64,000 bases of DNA from Tubiluchus corallicola (lineage: Eukaryota; Priapulida; Priapulimorpha; Priapulimorphida; Tubiluchidae): the NCBI GenBank assembly GCA_030141605.1, contig JAQGDQ010000133.1:62001-126000 (forward strand), in the 5' to 3' direction. Position numbers and translations under genes: made by a program. Below are positions 1-41,388 of the stretch, piece after piece; the first letter of the stretch is position 1; every line of letters begins with the position of its first letter. Under the pieces are notes generated by a model. The model saw nothing but the letters and a program-made list of their open reading frames with translations. It was not told the DNA's origin and did not search any database.

Positions 1-1960
<1,960 letters not shown>

Positions 1961-4126
1961 ACGACCTTAATTAGATATGTTTTAAGGGGGTGAGAAGCTC
2001 CCTGTTTTTCGATGTGGATGCTGTTTTTTCAGTAGTACTTAATTGCTATTCCAGTTTGCGGAATGTAATACATGTAGTATAATGTTATTAGCAACACCAA
2101 AACCCCAACACGTTAGAAAAAAGATTGTGAAGATGTGAAATGAACAAAACTGAATATTGGTTTTTATGGTGTGCACATGATGCAACTCAGCTATCTAGCG
2201 CATAAGCTTTCTAGCTTAGCTTTTGATTAACTTTTAATAATTAGTGCATTCTAGGCTCTATGTTTGAATTTCAAATAGTTAAGGTGGCCTAATCTGATCA
2301 GTTTTTATATATTCTAGCTAGTAATTATAAACTAACAATGGTAAAATTAATATTGGGCTGAGAATAGTATCCTGCTATGCGAAATCTCTGTATTTGATCA
2401 GATGGTAACTTAGGTTAGAATTAAGACATGCGCTCGTGCATCAGTGGTCTTAATTGGCATCGGATATGTAATTCAACAGAATCTTGATGGAATCCAGGCT
2501 GTCTCCAATACAAAGTTCATTAAGGCAGTTACAACAGATTATGTAAGATATGTAGAGATGAGGTGGCAAAGGACCAAAAGATCATCGAATCACCCAGTCA
2601 CCACTATATAACTTAGTAATGATTGTGTACCAAATAACTGAAGCAATGAAAGCTAGGAATACAAACCAAAGCTAGTTGGTAGGCGTACGCACTAGCTGTG
2701 GTTGAGTTAAGTAATATTTTAGTAGCTGCAGTTGCGCCATACAATCATTTTCCTAACGTTTTGGGTTTTTAGCATTACGAATAACTTTTTAGTATAATAT
2801 TAGGTTATCATTAAGTACTAAAATACAGTATAGCGTGCACGTGCAAAAGAATATCTTAAAAAGTTCTATAGTCCTAGATCTCGAAAAGATCTGTGAATGA
2901 CAGCAGATAAAGTACAATCCAATTCAAGTTCTTAATTCAGGGATGTCCATTGGAAAAATCTGCCCAGCCTCTTTATTTAACATGTACATATAGATTCCCA
3001 TGATTTCCCATGTCTAAAAGCTAAAGAGTAAGGTACTATACGTGCAGCAGAAGCAGACACTAACACTGCATCTTTTTCAGAAACACTGAGTTGATTTTTT
3101 TATTTTTACTTTTTTTGTTAAGTGCACAAAATAATTAAAATACACAATTTTGGAATGCATTTTATTCGTTTTCGTATTTTACATTCACTACATTTTGAGG
3201 TTCAGCTATTTTTCCAATTTTGTAAACAAAGTTCAACAAGCTAGACTACTTTTTCTACTCTGAGATTGTATAGGTGGAACTTGTTATGTACGCACGTCTC
3301 TGTAGACTCTGTTACATTTAAAATTTGACTTATAATTATACTGCTACCTTTTACTGACTTCTGGCTTTTTCTCGACTCAATATTGGACCAAAAATGTATG
3401 TATGCATTTTCGCTTTTTAGTGTAACGTAGTAATCTGTAGCACTTATTTTTCTAGCACTTATTTCAGTAGTTTTGTAGAGGTAGTAATTGTAGACTACAG
3501 AAAATTTGTATTTTTTGCAGAATAAACTAACATAGACATGGGAACGCAACTTTGGTTTGAGCGTATACATTACATTGATTCGTATATTATATATATATAT
3601 TATTCAAAATGTATAAATTTATTTAATTTTGAAAAAATATAATTTGTTGCATTTTTCACTACGAGTCATAATTTAATTAATTAACTAATTGTTTAATTAG
3701 TTATAATAATATCAATTGCAGGTACCAAACAGTAATACAGAATCAATAGGCTACAATAGGGCATGAATACTACAGCATAAAGGGCATCATAATGTTACTA
3801 GTGGGTGATTTATCACGAAGTTACGTTAGTTTTTAAAGATTTCCAGTTTCAAAATTATTCCACATTTTTCTTTTTATATTCATACTCTTCTTTTTAACTA
3901 CTATTTTAGTTACGGATACTTATTCTTTCTAACTACTCAGTGGCGGCCAGATCATTGCTAACATTGAGGATCGTCGATTATGTAATTAACACCCCTTTCG
4001 TTTATAATAGATTATCCCACTCTGTTTAACGAACTATATTTTTGTCGGCGCGTTTCCGCATGGTACTGTAGGGCAGTACAGCAACTGCGCAATGCGCCGT
4101 AACCATTGCTAATGCCATGCTGAAAG
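1961..4126. other. Intergenic region between beta-tubulin and TXNDC12
   Basis: AT-rich DNA between two head-to-head genes. It holds a short (TA)n run near 3585-3600 and small AT-rich inverted repeats near 3670-3710. The ORFs here resemble no family I know. The last 90 bases (about 4040-4126) are richer in GC, with GGCGCG and TGCGCAATGCGC, and probably hold the TXNDC12 promoter. Confidence 0.6.
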
Positions 4127-4648
4127 ATGGCGACCTCCTTGTTCACGTATTCCCTGATATCCTTTTTGTGGTTTTTATGCTGTTTTGTTGTCATATACGA
4201 TCCTCTTGAGGTTTCGTGTGAAGAACCTCAATCAAGCAGTGCACGTGGCTTTGGTGATCATATACAGTGGGAAACTAAACTTGAAACAGCGTTTGAGAAA
4301 GCAATTTCTGATGATAAACCACTCATGTTATTAATACACAAGAGTTGGTGCGGTGCTTGTAAGGCCTTAAAACCTAAATTTGCCGATTCCACAGAAATAG
4401 GTGAACTGAGTGAGAATTATGTAATGGTTAATTTACTAGATGACGACGAACCAGATGATCCTAAATATCAACCCGATGGTGGTTATGTTCCACGGATTTT
4501 ATTTTTCACTCCTGGTGGCATTTTACGCGATGATGTGTACAATGAAGGCGGAAATCCAAATTATATTTACTATTATTTTAAACCAGAAAGTATAGTAAAA
4601 AGCATGAAGAAAGCAATGATGCCACGGCATGTTCCTGATGAGCTTTGA
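4127..4648 (+). CDS. TXNDC12: Thioredoxin domain-containing protein 12 (ERp18/AGR family), intronless
   Basis: An ER-lumen thiol-disulfide oxidoreductase of 173 residues, the same size as human TXNDC12. Residues 1 to about 30 form a hydrophobic signal peptide. The thioredoxin fold follows, with active site WCGAC (C75 and C78) inside HKSWCGACKALKPKF and the conserved cis-proline P122 in GGYVPRILF. The C-terminus PDEL is a KDEL-like ER-retrieval signal (human has EDEL). CGAC is the ERp18-type site; AGR2/3 have CxxS, so this is the redox-active branch. The ATG sits in a good context (AAGATGG). The whole protein is one uninterrupted exon, unlike the human gene. A candidate ATTAAA poly(A) signal is at 4692-4697. 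Family assignment is firm. Confidence 0.95.
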   Translation: MATSLFTYSLISFLWFLCCFVVIYDPLEVSCEEPQSSSARGFGDHIQWETKLETAFEKAISDDKPLMLLIHKSWCGACKALKPKFADSTEIGELSENYVMVNLLDDDEPDDPKYQPDGGYVPRILFFTPGGILRDDVYNEGGNPNYIYYYFKPESIVKSMKKAMMPRHVPDEL

Positions 4649-4691
4649 TAAATACTTAATTACAGTAGCTGTATATCAGGCACCTGACTGC

Positions 4692-4697
4692 ATTAAA
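4692..4697 (+). terminator. Candidate poly(A) signal ATTAAA of TXNDC12
   Basis: ATTAAA lies 44 bases after the stop codon. Other AT-rich options exist downstream, so the actual 3' end is uncertain. Confidence 0.3.
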
Positions 4698-6825
4698 ATT
4701 AATGTTTGCACAACACCTGTGACCACTTACCTTGCTAAAGTGTTACCTTATGACATGGAAAATGAAATGTGGTTTTAAAGAAGGGGTAATGTTAAGAAGA
4801 CCCCTTTTGTGATGTCTTGAAACATTTCACCTGAATCCCCAATAGCATAAGTTATTACTCTTTATTTGCATTTTGCATTTTACTCTTCTTTTGCATTTTG
4901 AAAATGTAATATTTACAGCAAGTAATTAAGGTAAAATGTTAACTATTCAAGCTTTGCTTTTGTGGCACTTTTCGGAGCAAGGTTTAAAGTGAATCAGTTA
5001 GCAAGTGCAGTCAGTAGTCCATTTATGAAAGTGAGGGTTAGAGCAGATCAGTCAGCAGGCACAAAGATAAAAGTGAGAACAGATCAGCTAAGCGGTATAG
5101 TCCATAATCCTGCCATGGAGATAATCCGCAGGCATAATCGGCAATGCAGTCATGGAGGTGACGATGGGTTTAGATTAGAGCTGGCAAAGTCTGTCATCCT
5201 GCCACAGAGATGAAGTGGGAGCAGACTTTGCCAGCAAACGTAGTCTGTACAGCCACAAAGCTGGACGGTAGGACAAATTGGTTAACTCAAGCATCCAAGG
5301 GTGATCATCGAAGAGCGAAGTAACTCCAGAAATTTGGAAATAGATATTGTGGGGGTACCCGTAGCCCATGTGACTCTTGTGCATCGAAATTGGGACTCTG
5401 CTTCCTTGACTTTTTCCTTTTGGGTGGCTGGGAGTGTATGTGTATTCTTCCTAAATGTTTCCTCTGTTAGGAGTCCTGAGCACTGGACTAACCAGGATGA
5501 CTGATGAATGGACCATAACAGGAAGTAGGGTACTCCAGAGAGAATTAGTAGTGGCATTTCAGAGAGGTATTCTCAATTCATCTAGTGGTATTTCATGTAG
5601 AGAACCTTCAACTTTCAATCTTGAAGGTATTTGTCTGCCACCAGCTAGAAGATTGGTAAGTTCCATGAACAGCTAGAATTGGCGACCTCATCTTTATGCC
5701 AAAGATGTGAGAATGACACTTCTCTATTGCAACGACTTTGATAAAATTCGTTAATTTAGTATTCTGGTTTGTTAAGCTTGATTATTCATTGTGTGTTCAA
5801 CTGTGTTGCACACCTCACTGTGCTATTATGTTGTTTTGAAGGATTTGGATTTGAACTTATGAGAGTGAGGACTTGGACTGGAACCGTTAGGATTCCAACT
5901 ACTTCACTGACAATATGGTCTACAGAGTGACAAAATTGTAAGACCTGGAAGTTGGTGAACATTCTTAATGATAGCCTGCAGAAAAGTAGTGTGAAACTTT
6001 GCAATTTTTTTTCTTACTAGTAGATGGCACCACGCTCTACTTTAGCATTAGCTCATGTGATACTGAGTAGCATTACTTTTCTGTGGTATTTGTGCATCTA
6101 ACCTTACGAAAGTTGAAAATATTGCTATTTGAATTTAGATTGAATTAGATTTTAGATAATTAGAGCTCAAATTAGATTTTAGATGATAATTGCCAATATC
6201 AAAGTTGCACAGCAGAATAGTTTGATCAGATATGTTAACTCATTTGGCTGGAGACAGACCATTTGGGCATGGCCAGGGCTGAAACATATTACTGGTCAAG
6301 TCATTGATGTGACTCGATCATGCGTGAATATATTATTTCTGTGTTTATGCTACAAGTCATGTACCTAGAAAGCTAAACTTTCATGGGAATCCTCGTCTAT
6401 TGGCTGATTAATGATTACCATATAACAAGTATATATCATATACAAAAATAGAAATTCTTGTGAGTATGGGAATACCGGCGATAATCAAGGAAACAACTAT
6501 AACTTATCGGGTGTAAAAAGCACTGCTACTGAGCACATAATTATCATGCATTTTGCAAGAAGAGATAGGTAAAGATACTTATTGCTAACCTTAATATTGA
6601 CGATCATACACCCGGTAGCTCATTAAGTAATCACACATCATTTGGCTCTTTAAATGGTCTGGTCGTTTTTGAGTTGGCAGCTTGCATAAACATTAAAATG
6701 ATGCATTCATATTGGTGCTGTATAGCAAAGGTATAAATTTTGTGATATTAAGCCAGTTTTGTAGTGCAATAAATTTATGTAACACAAATTTTATGTACAG
6801 TAAACTACACTTAGTAGTATTTCTA

Positions 6826-7419
6826 TATGTTCATAGAGTGGTTGTTGTGCTAATTGATTTTTGCTGGTTTATCAGTATTTTTTCAAATTTGCATCTGTTT
6901 AGTTGTTTGTACTTTTTCAAAGGTAGAATGAATGAGTTTCTTCAAAATATGGCCAAATCTTAGCATTATATTTTCAATTTATAATCAGACCTTGATGATC
7001 TGACATTTTATAGTTATGTAAGCTAATTTTTAATCAGGTGCAAATATCCTCTGTAATAAATTCCCTAATATTTTCTGTAAAATGTGCATAAGAACTGTAT
7101 GGGATTGCATTCTTTACATGAAAAAAGTGTATCAGTATAAAATATGTTCATAGTGTTCTTGTTATACTAGTTGATTTTTGCTGGTTTATCAGTATTTTTC
7201 AAATTTGCATCTGTTTAGTTTTTGTATTTTTTCAAAGGTAGAGTGAATTAGTTTCTTCAAAATACTGCCAAATCTTAGCATTATTTTTTTCACAGTTTAT
7301 AATCTGATTTTGATGATCTGACATTTTATAGTTGTGTAAGCTAATTTTTAATCAGGTGTAAATAACCACTACAATAAATTCTCTAATATTTTCGGTAAAA
7401 TGCACGTATAATAAGAACT
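6826..7419. repeat. Diverged tandem duplication, 317-base period
   Basis: Copy 1 (6826 to about 7096) and copy 2 (7143 to about 7419) share long blocks, including TTTTTGCTGGTTTATCAGTA, CAAATTTGCATCTGTTTAG, TTCTTCAAAATA, GATGATCTGACATTTTATAG and AGCTAATTTTTAATCAGGTG. Copies differ by scattered substitutions and small indels. No coding capacity is conserved between them. Confidence 0.85.
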
Positions 7420-7852
7420 ATGATTTTTACTATGTTTAAAAATACATTGCTTAAAACATCTGTTTCAACTAAATATTGTGCAGTTTTTAATTTCGCTAAT
7501 AAATAAATAATTTACAGCAACATGTAAACAAAAACACTTGCACTGTTACACACGACAGATATTAACATTCACATAACAACTGTTGTTCTCAAAATGTCGT
7601 AACAAGGAACTTAGGCCACCAAATGAAACCAGTTTCATATTGGAAGAAAGTATGTGGCACTATTTTACAAGCTGAGGGGTTGATAATGTTTGAACTTTAA
7701 AGTTCACCAGCTTGGGACACCAGCTTCTTTTTTTCTTTCCTGCTAATATAGATGTTCAGTCAGTGAATAACATAAGCTGCATAGCTACTTAAAAGTTACT
7801 ACCAAAGCAAGTGATTGCGAAAAAAGCTCACATTGGGAAAATAATGCACAGT

Positions 7853-8040
7853 GACGTAAATATTTACGTCGTTATAACGCCCCCCCCCCACCTATAATGC
7901 CAACCTCGCTGACTGCCAAAACAACCTATATTTGTATAGACAATTGCGTATTAATGCACCTCGTTATATTGCCACACTCGCTATAATGCTAACTTTTCTG
8001 CAGTCCCAAACTAAATGGCATAAAGTGGTTTGACTGTATA
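7853..8040. mobile_element. Probable DNA-transposon end with adjacent perfect palindrome
   Basis: GACGTAAATATTTACGTC (7853-7870) is a perfect 18-base palindrome. From about 7870 the sequence repeats a motif like CTATAATGCCAACCTCGCTG and ends near 8040 with AAGTGGTTTGACTGTATA. Read on the minus strand this begins TACAGTCAAACCAC, which resembles TA-flanked Tc1/pogo-type terminal repeats. Only one end is convincing. Confidence 0.35.
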
Positions 8041-9987
8041 TCAACAGAATATGCACAATTTACAAAATGATAGTACAATGCATATGCAAAAGCTGTTTGA
8101 TGCTGACAAGAATGGTAACAAATGCACAGTGACATAGATAGGCATATCAATGGGTTAATGTTAATAATTACACATCGTACTAAACCTACGTTTTACGACT
8201 ATCCAAAAATTAGTCCAACAATAGTAAAAATTTTCTAATTTGGCTCCAAACAGTCGCAAAACATAAACGAGTGTTCGCCATTGTCTTCAAAAGGTCGCTG
8301 GCTTTGGTAGAAAATTCTAACATCAGAGTCACAAAATTTGCCACCTCGCCAAAACTTTGATAAACTGCTGCGAAGTTGTCTCAGCATGCACGAAACGGAC
8401 AAATATGTCACCAATTATTTGATGCGGTCATCAACAATTTCAAAACTCATGAAAACTTAGAAAACACTTTGAGACGCTTTTGAGACTGATGTGACCACTT
8501 TGCAATTAATTTTTCAATATTTTGGCGACATTTTAGAGAACCATGGGTATCTCACACTTCTTTCCACAAAAATTCTGTGAAATGATTGCAGTACACTCAT
8601 GTGAGTGTTGTGCATCTTGTCAGATCGCCAAATATGCAGCAAATGTGGTGTGCGGCATTCTAATGATTTTTGCCCAAGAAAAAACCAAAACTAACAAAGA
8701 AAGTGGCAAAAATCACACAAAATTTAGAATTTTGCACGAATGTTTTGTGACCTGGATGACAAAACACAATTTTTTGGTGACTGTTGGATTAACAACATTT
8801 TTGGTCATCGCAAAAGAGCCTTATTCCCATAAAACCCTAGCTTAAGCGTAACTGAATACAATCGTAGAGAAAGTAACATCAGTGTTGTACATTAAGTTGA
8901 GAGGATTCTTCCAAGTTGTATAAAACAGGTTTTTGTAATTGCACTCAATTCCCGAAACAGTCACATGTATGAAATAGAAAGCTCACAAGCTTTCCATTAT
9001 GCAACAAGGCCAATATAAACATTTTTACACATTTTAAACACTTAAAATTGTTATTAAACAACAATAAACCGTACCCATATTGTGCAGGCTCACATTAAAA
9101 TAGACTATAAATTATTAAAACACATTCACTAGCCGACAATAAATAATGGAAAAAATTTCCCATGGATTCATAATACGACAAAAGTGAATTGCCAATAATG
9201 GCAATAGTAAAATGTTTCTCACACGCGCACTATACAATGGGACGCAAAATTGCATAACAGAAAACTGCACTTGTATAATATATTATACATACAACATTTG
9301 TATATGAAATCTGTTTGGAGGATAAAACTTAAATGCAGCCAGACGTGTCAACACAGCACAGTTACATATAAAATTATAATCAGTGCATCATTTTATGCAC
9401 TCAACAACTTATCCGCAGCGTCAGTAGCAAAGGAAAATCTCGGAAAATATCACAATGACTTTATGTATAGACAAATAAATAATAAAATGCAGAATTATGC
9501 ATATGACTTACGTAGCAACGCACAAATTCTATATGCACGTGAAATAAGACATGCGTAGAAGTACAAATGACCTTATATAAGCTCATGTAGTGAATTTAGA
9601 AAATAACTGTTAGCGGAAAAAACACCGGGTGTTACAACGAATCTTAGGTCACCGTACTTATGAAAGAACGGTACTTAAGTAGCATGCAGTTTGTTTTTTA
9701 GAATATTAACATAAGCTTCTCTGCGGCTTTGCCCACAGAGGTATTGTACCACCACCTGCGAGGAAGTTTTCCAATTACACGGGAATTTCACATTTTCATA
9801 TGAAAACTGCATGTTATGTTACGAGTGAATGAATACTTCCTCGGTATATTATATAAAGCTTTTGCATTTTCTTGCTAAGGTCAATAATAAATAAAGCATT
9901 GCCATCTATAGAATGGTCATTTGTATAACAGAATACTAGAACAGATCATCATGTTCTGTATGAATCTATAACGTATAGAACGTTTAA

Positions 9988-38442
<28,455 letters not shown>

Positions 38443-38547
38443 CTTTGCACAATATGTTTCGCTCTAAAATGAAAATCATAAATTTAAAACTAACGTGCAC
38501 AGCATCTTGCAAATTCAATGTGCAACTAACTAAAAACCAAAACTCAC

Positions 38548-38640
38548 AACCATAATCATTCTTTAGTGCTGCGCAAGCGAGATGCGCATGTTGTGTGCAG
38601 CGGGTTTCTGGGAAGGCAAATTCTCCAGATAATTCAGTCG
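38548..38640 (-). other. Candidate SNRK 5' UTR exon and promoter
   Basis: A donor GTT|GTGAGT at 38541-38547 would pair with the acceptor before 38463, giving an 84-base 5' UTR intron. The putative leader is GC-richer and carries TGCGCA and ATGCGCATG, resembling NRF1-type promoter motifs. It also contains upstream ATGs. The start site is not visible, so the upper edge is a guess. Confidence 0.35.
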
Positions 38641-39865
38641 ATAAATCAAAGAAGCAGGCTGGTCCCTCAAACGCAGTCCCTGCTCAAAGCGACTAACAAT
38701 TTTGAATCTACATTAACATTGCAATAGTTTCAGTATATAAATTTATCAATAAGTAACGTACAAACAGAACTGGACAACTCTAAATTCTAGGACAGAAAGC
38801 TAACGACTTCAAATAAACCTATGCCCATAGGCACACGAGGAGAGGGGAAATGAATTGAGTATTTCCAGGGCAAAATCTGATAATTTGCTGACCGAATAAT
38901 TCAATTTTAAAATTTCAAAATTTAAGATTTCAATACATAAAAATTACTTATGTGCTGCATTACCTATTTTTACTAGATGCAGTTGATTACTAGATGCAGT
39001 TGAAGTGTTTCTTGTACAACGAATTGCTTTTAACTTTAATAATTTTAAAGTTAATAATAATGCCTGCTATCAAGTTTCATAAGATCACTAAATCTCATAA
39101 GTTCGTTCTAAACTTTTGAAATACATGCCTATCATGTACTGACAAGGTTATAAACATGTTTACATAAAGTGAAAGGGAAATTTAAACCGTCATCACATTT
39201 CTGTTGAATTCCTGAAACTTTAGAAAGAGTATATCTGTGTTAAAGGACTTGCATGCTTGCTCGGTGAAAAAGTAATGCTTGTGTCTTCTTAGACTTATGA
39301 TCTTTTTAGTAGATTTTATTATAATTTGGACTTCTTGCATTTATATACTACTACTTTTACTATGGTGTGTCACAGGAAATGATTGCTCCCCACTGTGCAG
39401 AAGAACCCAAAAAGAATGGTGTCATTTCTCATTTCTTTTTCTCTCTTCATGAATTTTTGATTTCTGACAATAATCAATGAAAAAACTTTAAAAAACGTAC
39501 TAAAATATCGCATTGATTAAAATGTTAAAAAACATGTTTACAGGTACAGGTATTTTATACATAGGGAGCTGCCATTTTTATCACACTCTGTGTATGTTAC
39601 ACTGAACTAAAATATGTATAAATACAAATAAGTATGAACGTATAGACCTATAAGTGTAAATACTTTGTTTTTAGACACGTTTGTCAGTCTATACCTTACA
39701 TAATATTGTCCTGTTGTTTGCATGAAATCACTCAAACTAGAGCAACTTAGACAATTTTCAGGGCAAATTCCTTCTGCCTCTCTTGCAAAACTTCCTCACA
39801 TACACTTATGCCTATGCTTTATTAAAATGTTTAGCATGATGGCTGGATAATTTTGGTGAAATATT

Positions 39866-40083
39866 ACAAAGATAAAAATTATGAAAAATATTTATAAAAA
39901 CAATTATATATATATATATATACAATTAGGATATTATACATATTAGGATACGTATTATATATACATATTAGGATGCGTTATATATATATATATATATATA
40001 TAACATTTATGTTGCATTTTTAGTTTTTTTTTGCATTGGAATGGCATAATGTAATTGTTTTTATATTTTTCATAATTTTTATG
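39866..40083. repeat. AT-rich inverted repeat enclosing (TA)n tracts
   Basis: AAAAATTATGAAAAATATTT with ATAAAAACAATTA (about 39870-39905) is the reverse complement of TAATTGTTTTTATATTTTTC with ATAATTTTTAT (about 40050-40081). (TA)n runs lie between the arms at 39905-39922 and 39979-40002. Confidence 0.65.
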
Positions 40084-40088
40084 AAAAA

Positions 40089-40160
40089 CCTTCTTTGGCA
40101 GTACGACTAGCAAATAAACATTGACATGTGTTTATTTGCTTGTCGTACTGCCAAAAAAGG
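40089..40160. repeat. Near-perfect hairpin, 32-base arms, 8-base loop
   Basis: The left arm 40089-40120 and right arm 40129-40160 pair at 30 of 32 positions. The shared core is TTTGGCAGTACGAC, followed by AGCAAATAAACA. The loop is TTGACATG. It may be a foldback transposon end or a structured RNA. Confidence 0.85.
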
Positions 40161-40559
40161 CAGTTATTGAGAATTAACCATGTTGGGTCTGAGACATTAC
40201 TATACCATAGAACAAATCGATTTGGATTATATAGTAAGTGGGTAAGCGCCTATAGTAGCTACCACTCAGTCTTTTACTCTCTAAATGCTTTCAAATGCAC
40301 TGTTATAATAGCATCTCAAGATTATAGTTTTTACAGTAATTTTTTTAACTTCATTTATTCCTACCTGCTATATTAAAAAGATGTTTTAAAAGACTAATTA
40401 ACGCAAGTAATATGGAGTAATTTGAGTTTAATCTGATTGTATATATAACCATATAGATATAAAATAATTATTATGTAAAAGCTTGCTGAAGTCATTATTT
40501 CATTTACCACATTTCAGTGGAAAAGCTATTTTTACTGTAGTTTCGGCTTTTGGCTGGCT

Positions 40560-40715
40560 AGTGGCAGTGGCTGGCTAGCCGTTATGAAGTCTTATGCGCA
40601 TACGCGTACTACACGCCCATTTACTTAGCAGCCAATAAAATTTAAGAGCGTCATTCTTTGTATCGATTGGCAACGTCCTTGGCATCAGCTGTGCCTGTTG
40701 TCCATCGCAGGGTGG
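40560..40715 (+). promoter_or_regulatory. Putative TP53INP promoter and leader exon
   Basis: Contains ATGCGCATACGCGTA (40594-40607, NRF1-like), a CCAAT box (40632-40636) and GATTGG (inverted CCAAT) near 40665. A donor CAGGGTGG|GTACGT at 40716 could splice to the acceptor ATTTACAG| ending at 41276, just before the ATG. Confidence 0.4.
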
Positions 40716-41276
40716 GTACGTATAACACTAATTTCTTTCGTTTTTCACAAAGTTAGAAGCACTTTGTCAACATATTATAGAACAAAACGCGTGTTAAATA
40801 AACATCATATGTACTAAACATAATTCTAAAATGTTTATTAACGCACAGCTGTAATAAAATAGGAAAATACTGAAAAATTTACTCGATCCTGCTTTCATCA
40901 TGCCTTTATTAATCTAGATGATTTCGTTGACATAATTTTTTTTGCTATTATTGTAAATTACGGTATGTAATTCCGAGCAGGTGCAACAAAAACTAATTTA
41001 AGCTTATAAACTTAATATTACTTTACGTTGTAAATTGTTTTGGAAACTATTACTATCTTTCTGCAAAGGCTATAATCGTTCTTAGTGATATTATGACTTT
41101 TAATTCATTTTCCATCTCAAATTCGAGTAGCTAAAATTGTATACAGCATTGCCAATATACACAAAAATCTGATACATTCTGTTTTACATAATTATTATTA
41201 TATTTTACGTATTTTTATGTATACAAACGGTGCCATATTTGCTTGACTACTTCTAAGGGGTGATTTCAATTTACAG

Positions 41277-41388
41277 ACAATGTTCACCAAAATATCATCT
41301 TATTTTTGGGGAGGCACAAATGATGTGCCAACCCTATCATCTGAAGAGAAAGCAGCTGACGGTGACTGGGTTTTCATCGATAAATGTG
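41277..41388 (+). CDS. TP53INP: TP53INP exon 2 (first coding exon)
   Basis: The acceptor is ATTTACAG|ACAATG; coding starts at 41280. It encodes residues 1-36 with the LIR motif. The donor is TGTG|GTAAGT, phase 1. Confidence 0.85.

Larger units (their letters stand above)
4649..9987. other. Intergenic region between TXNDC12 and SNRK
   Basis: Tail-to-tail spacer of about 5.3 kb. It holds a diverged tandem duplication (6826-7419), a perfect 18-base palindrome with a transposon-end-like tract (7853-8040) and a short poly-C tract. Several ORFs of 60-100 codons were examined and none resembles a known protein. About 300 bases next to the SNRK stop are probably its 3' UTR, but no clear AATAAA on the minus strand was found. 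Confidence 0.6.
38464..41276. other. SNRK-TP53INP intergenic region with both leaders
   Basis: Head-to-head spacer. It holds the SNRK leader (38548 to about 38640), a short direct repeat ACTAGATGCAGTTGA (38975-39003), (TA)n tracts, a strong hairpin (40089-40160) and the TP53INP promoter (40560-40715). The rest is AT-rich and unremarkable. Confidence 0.65.

Noticed and set aside
8543-8845. A 100-codon Cys-rich ORF
   Set aside because: No family resemblance, AT-rich surroundings, no promoter or splice context; likely chance.
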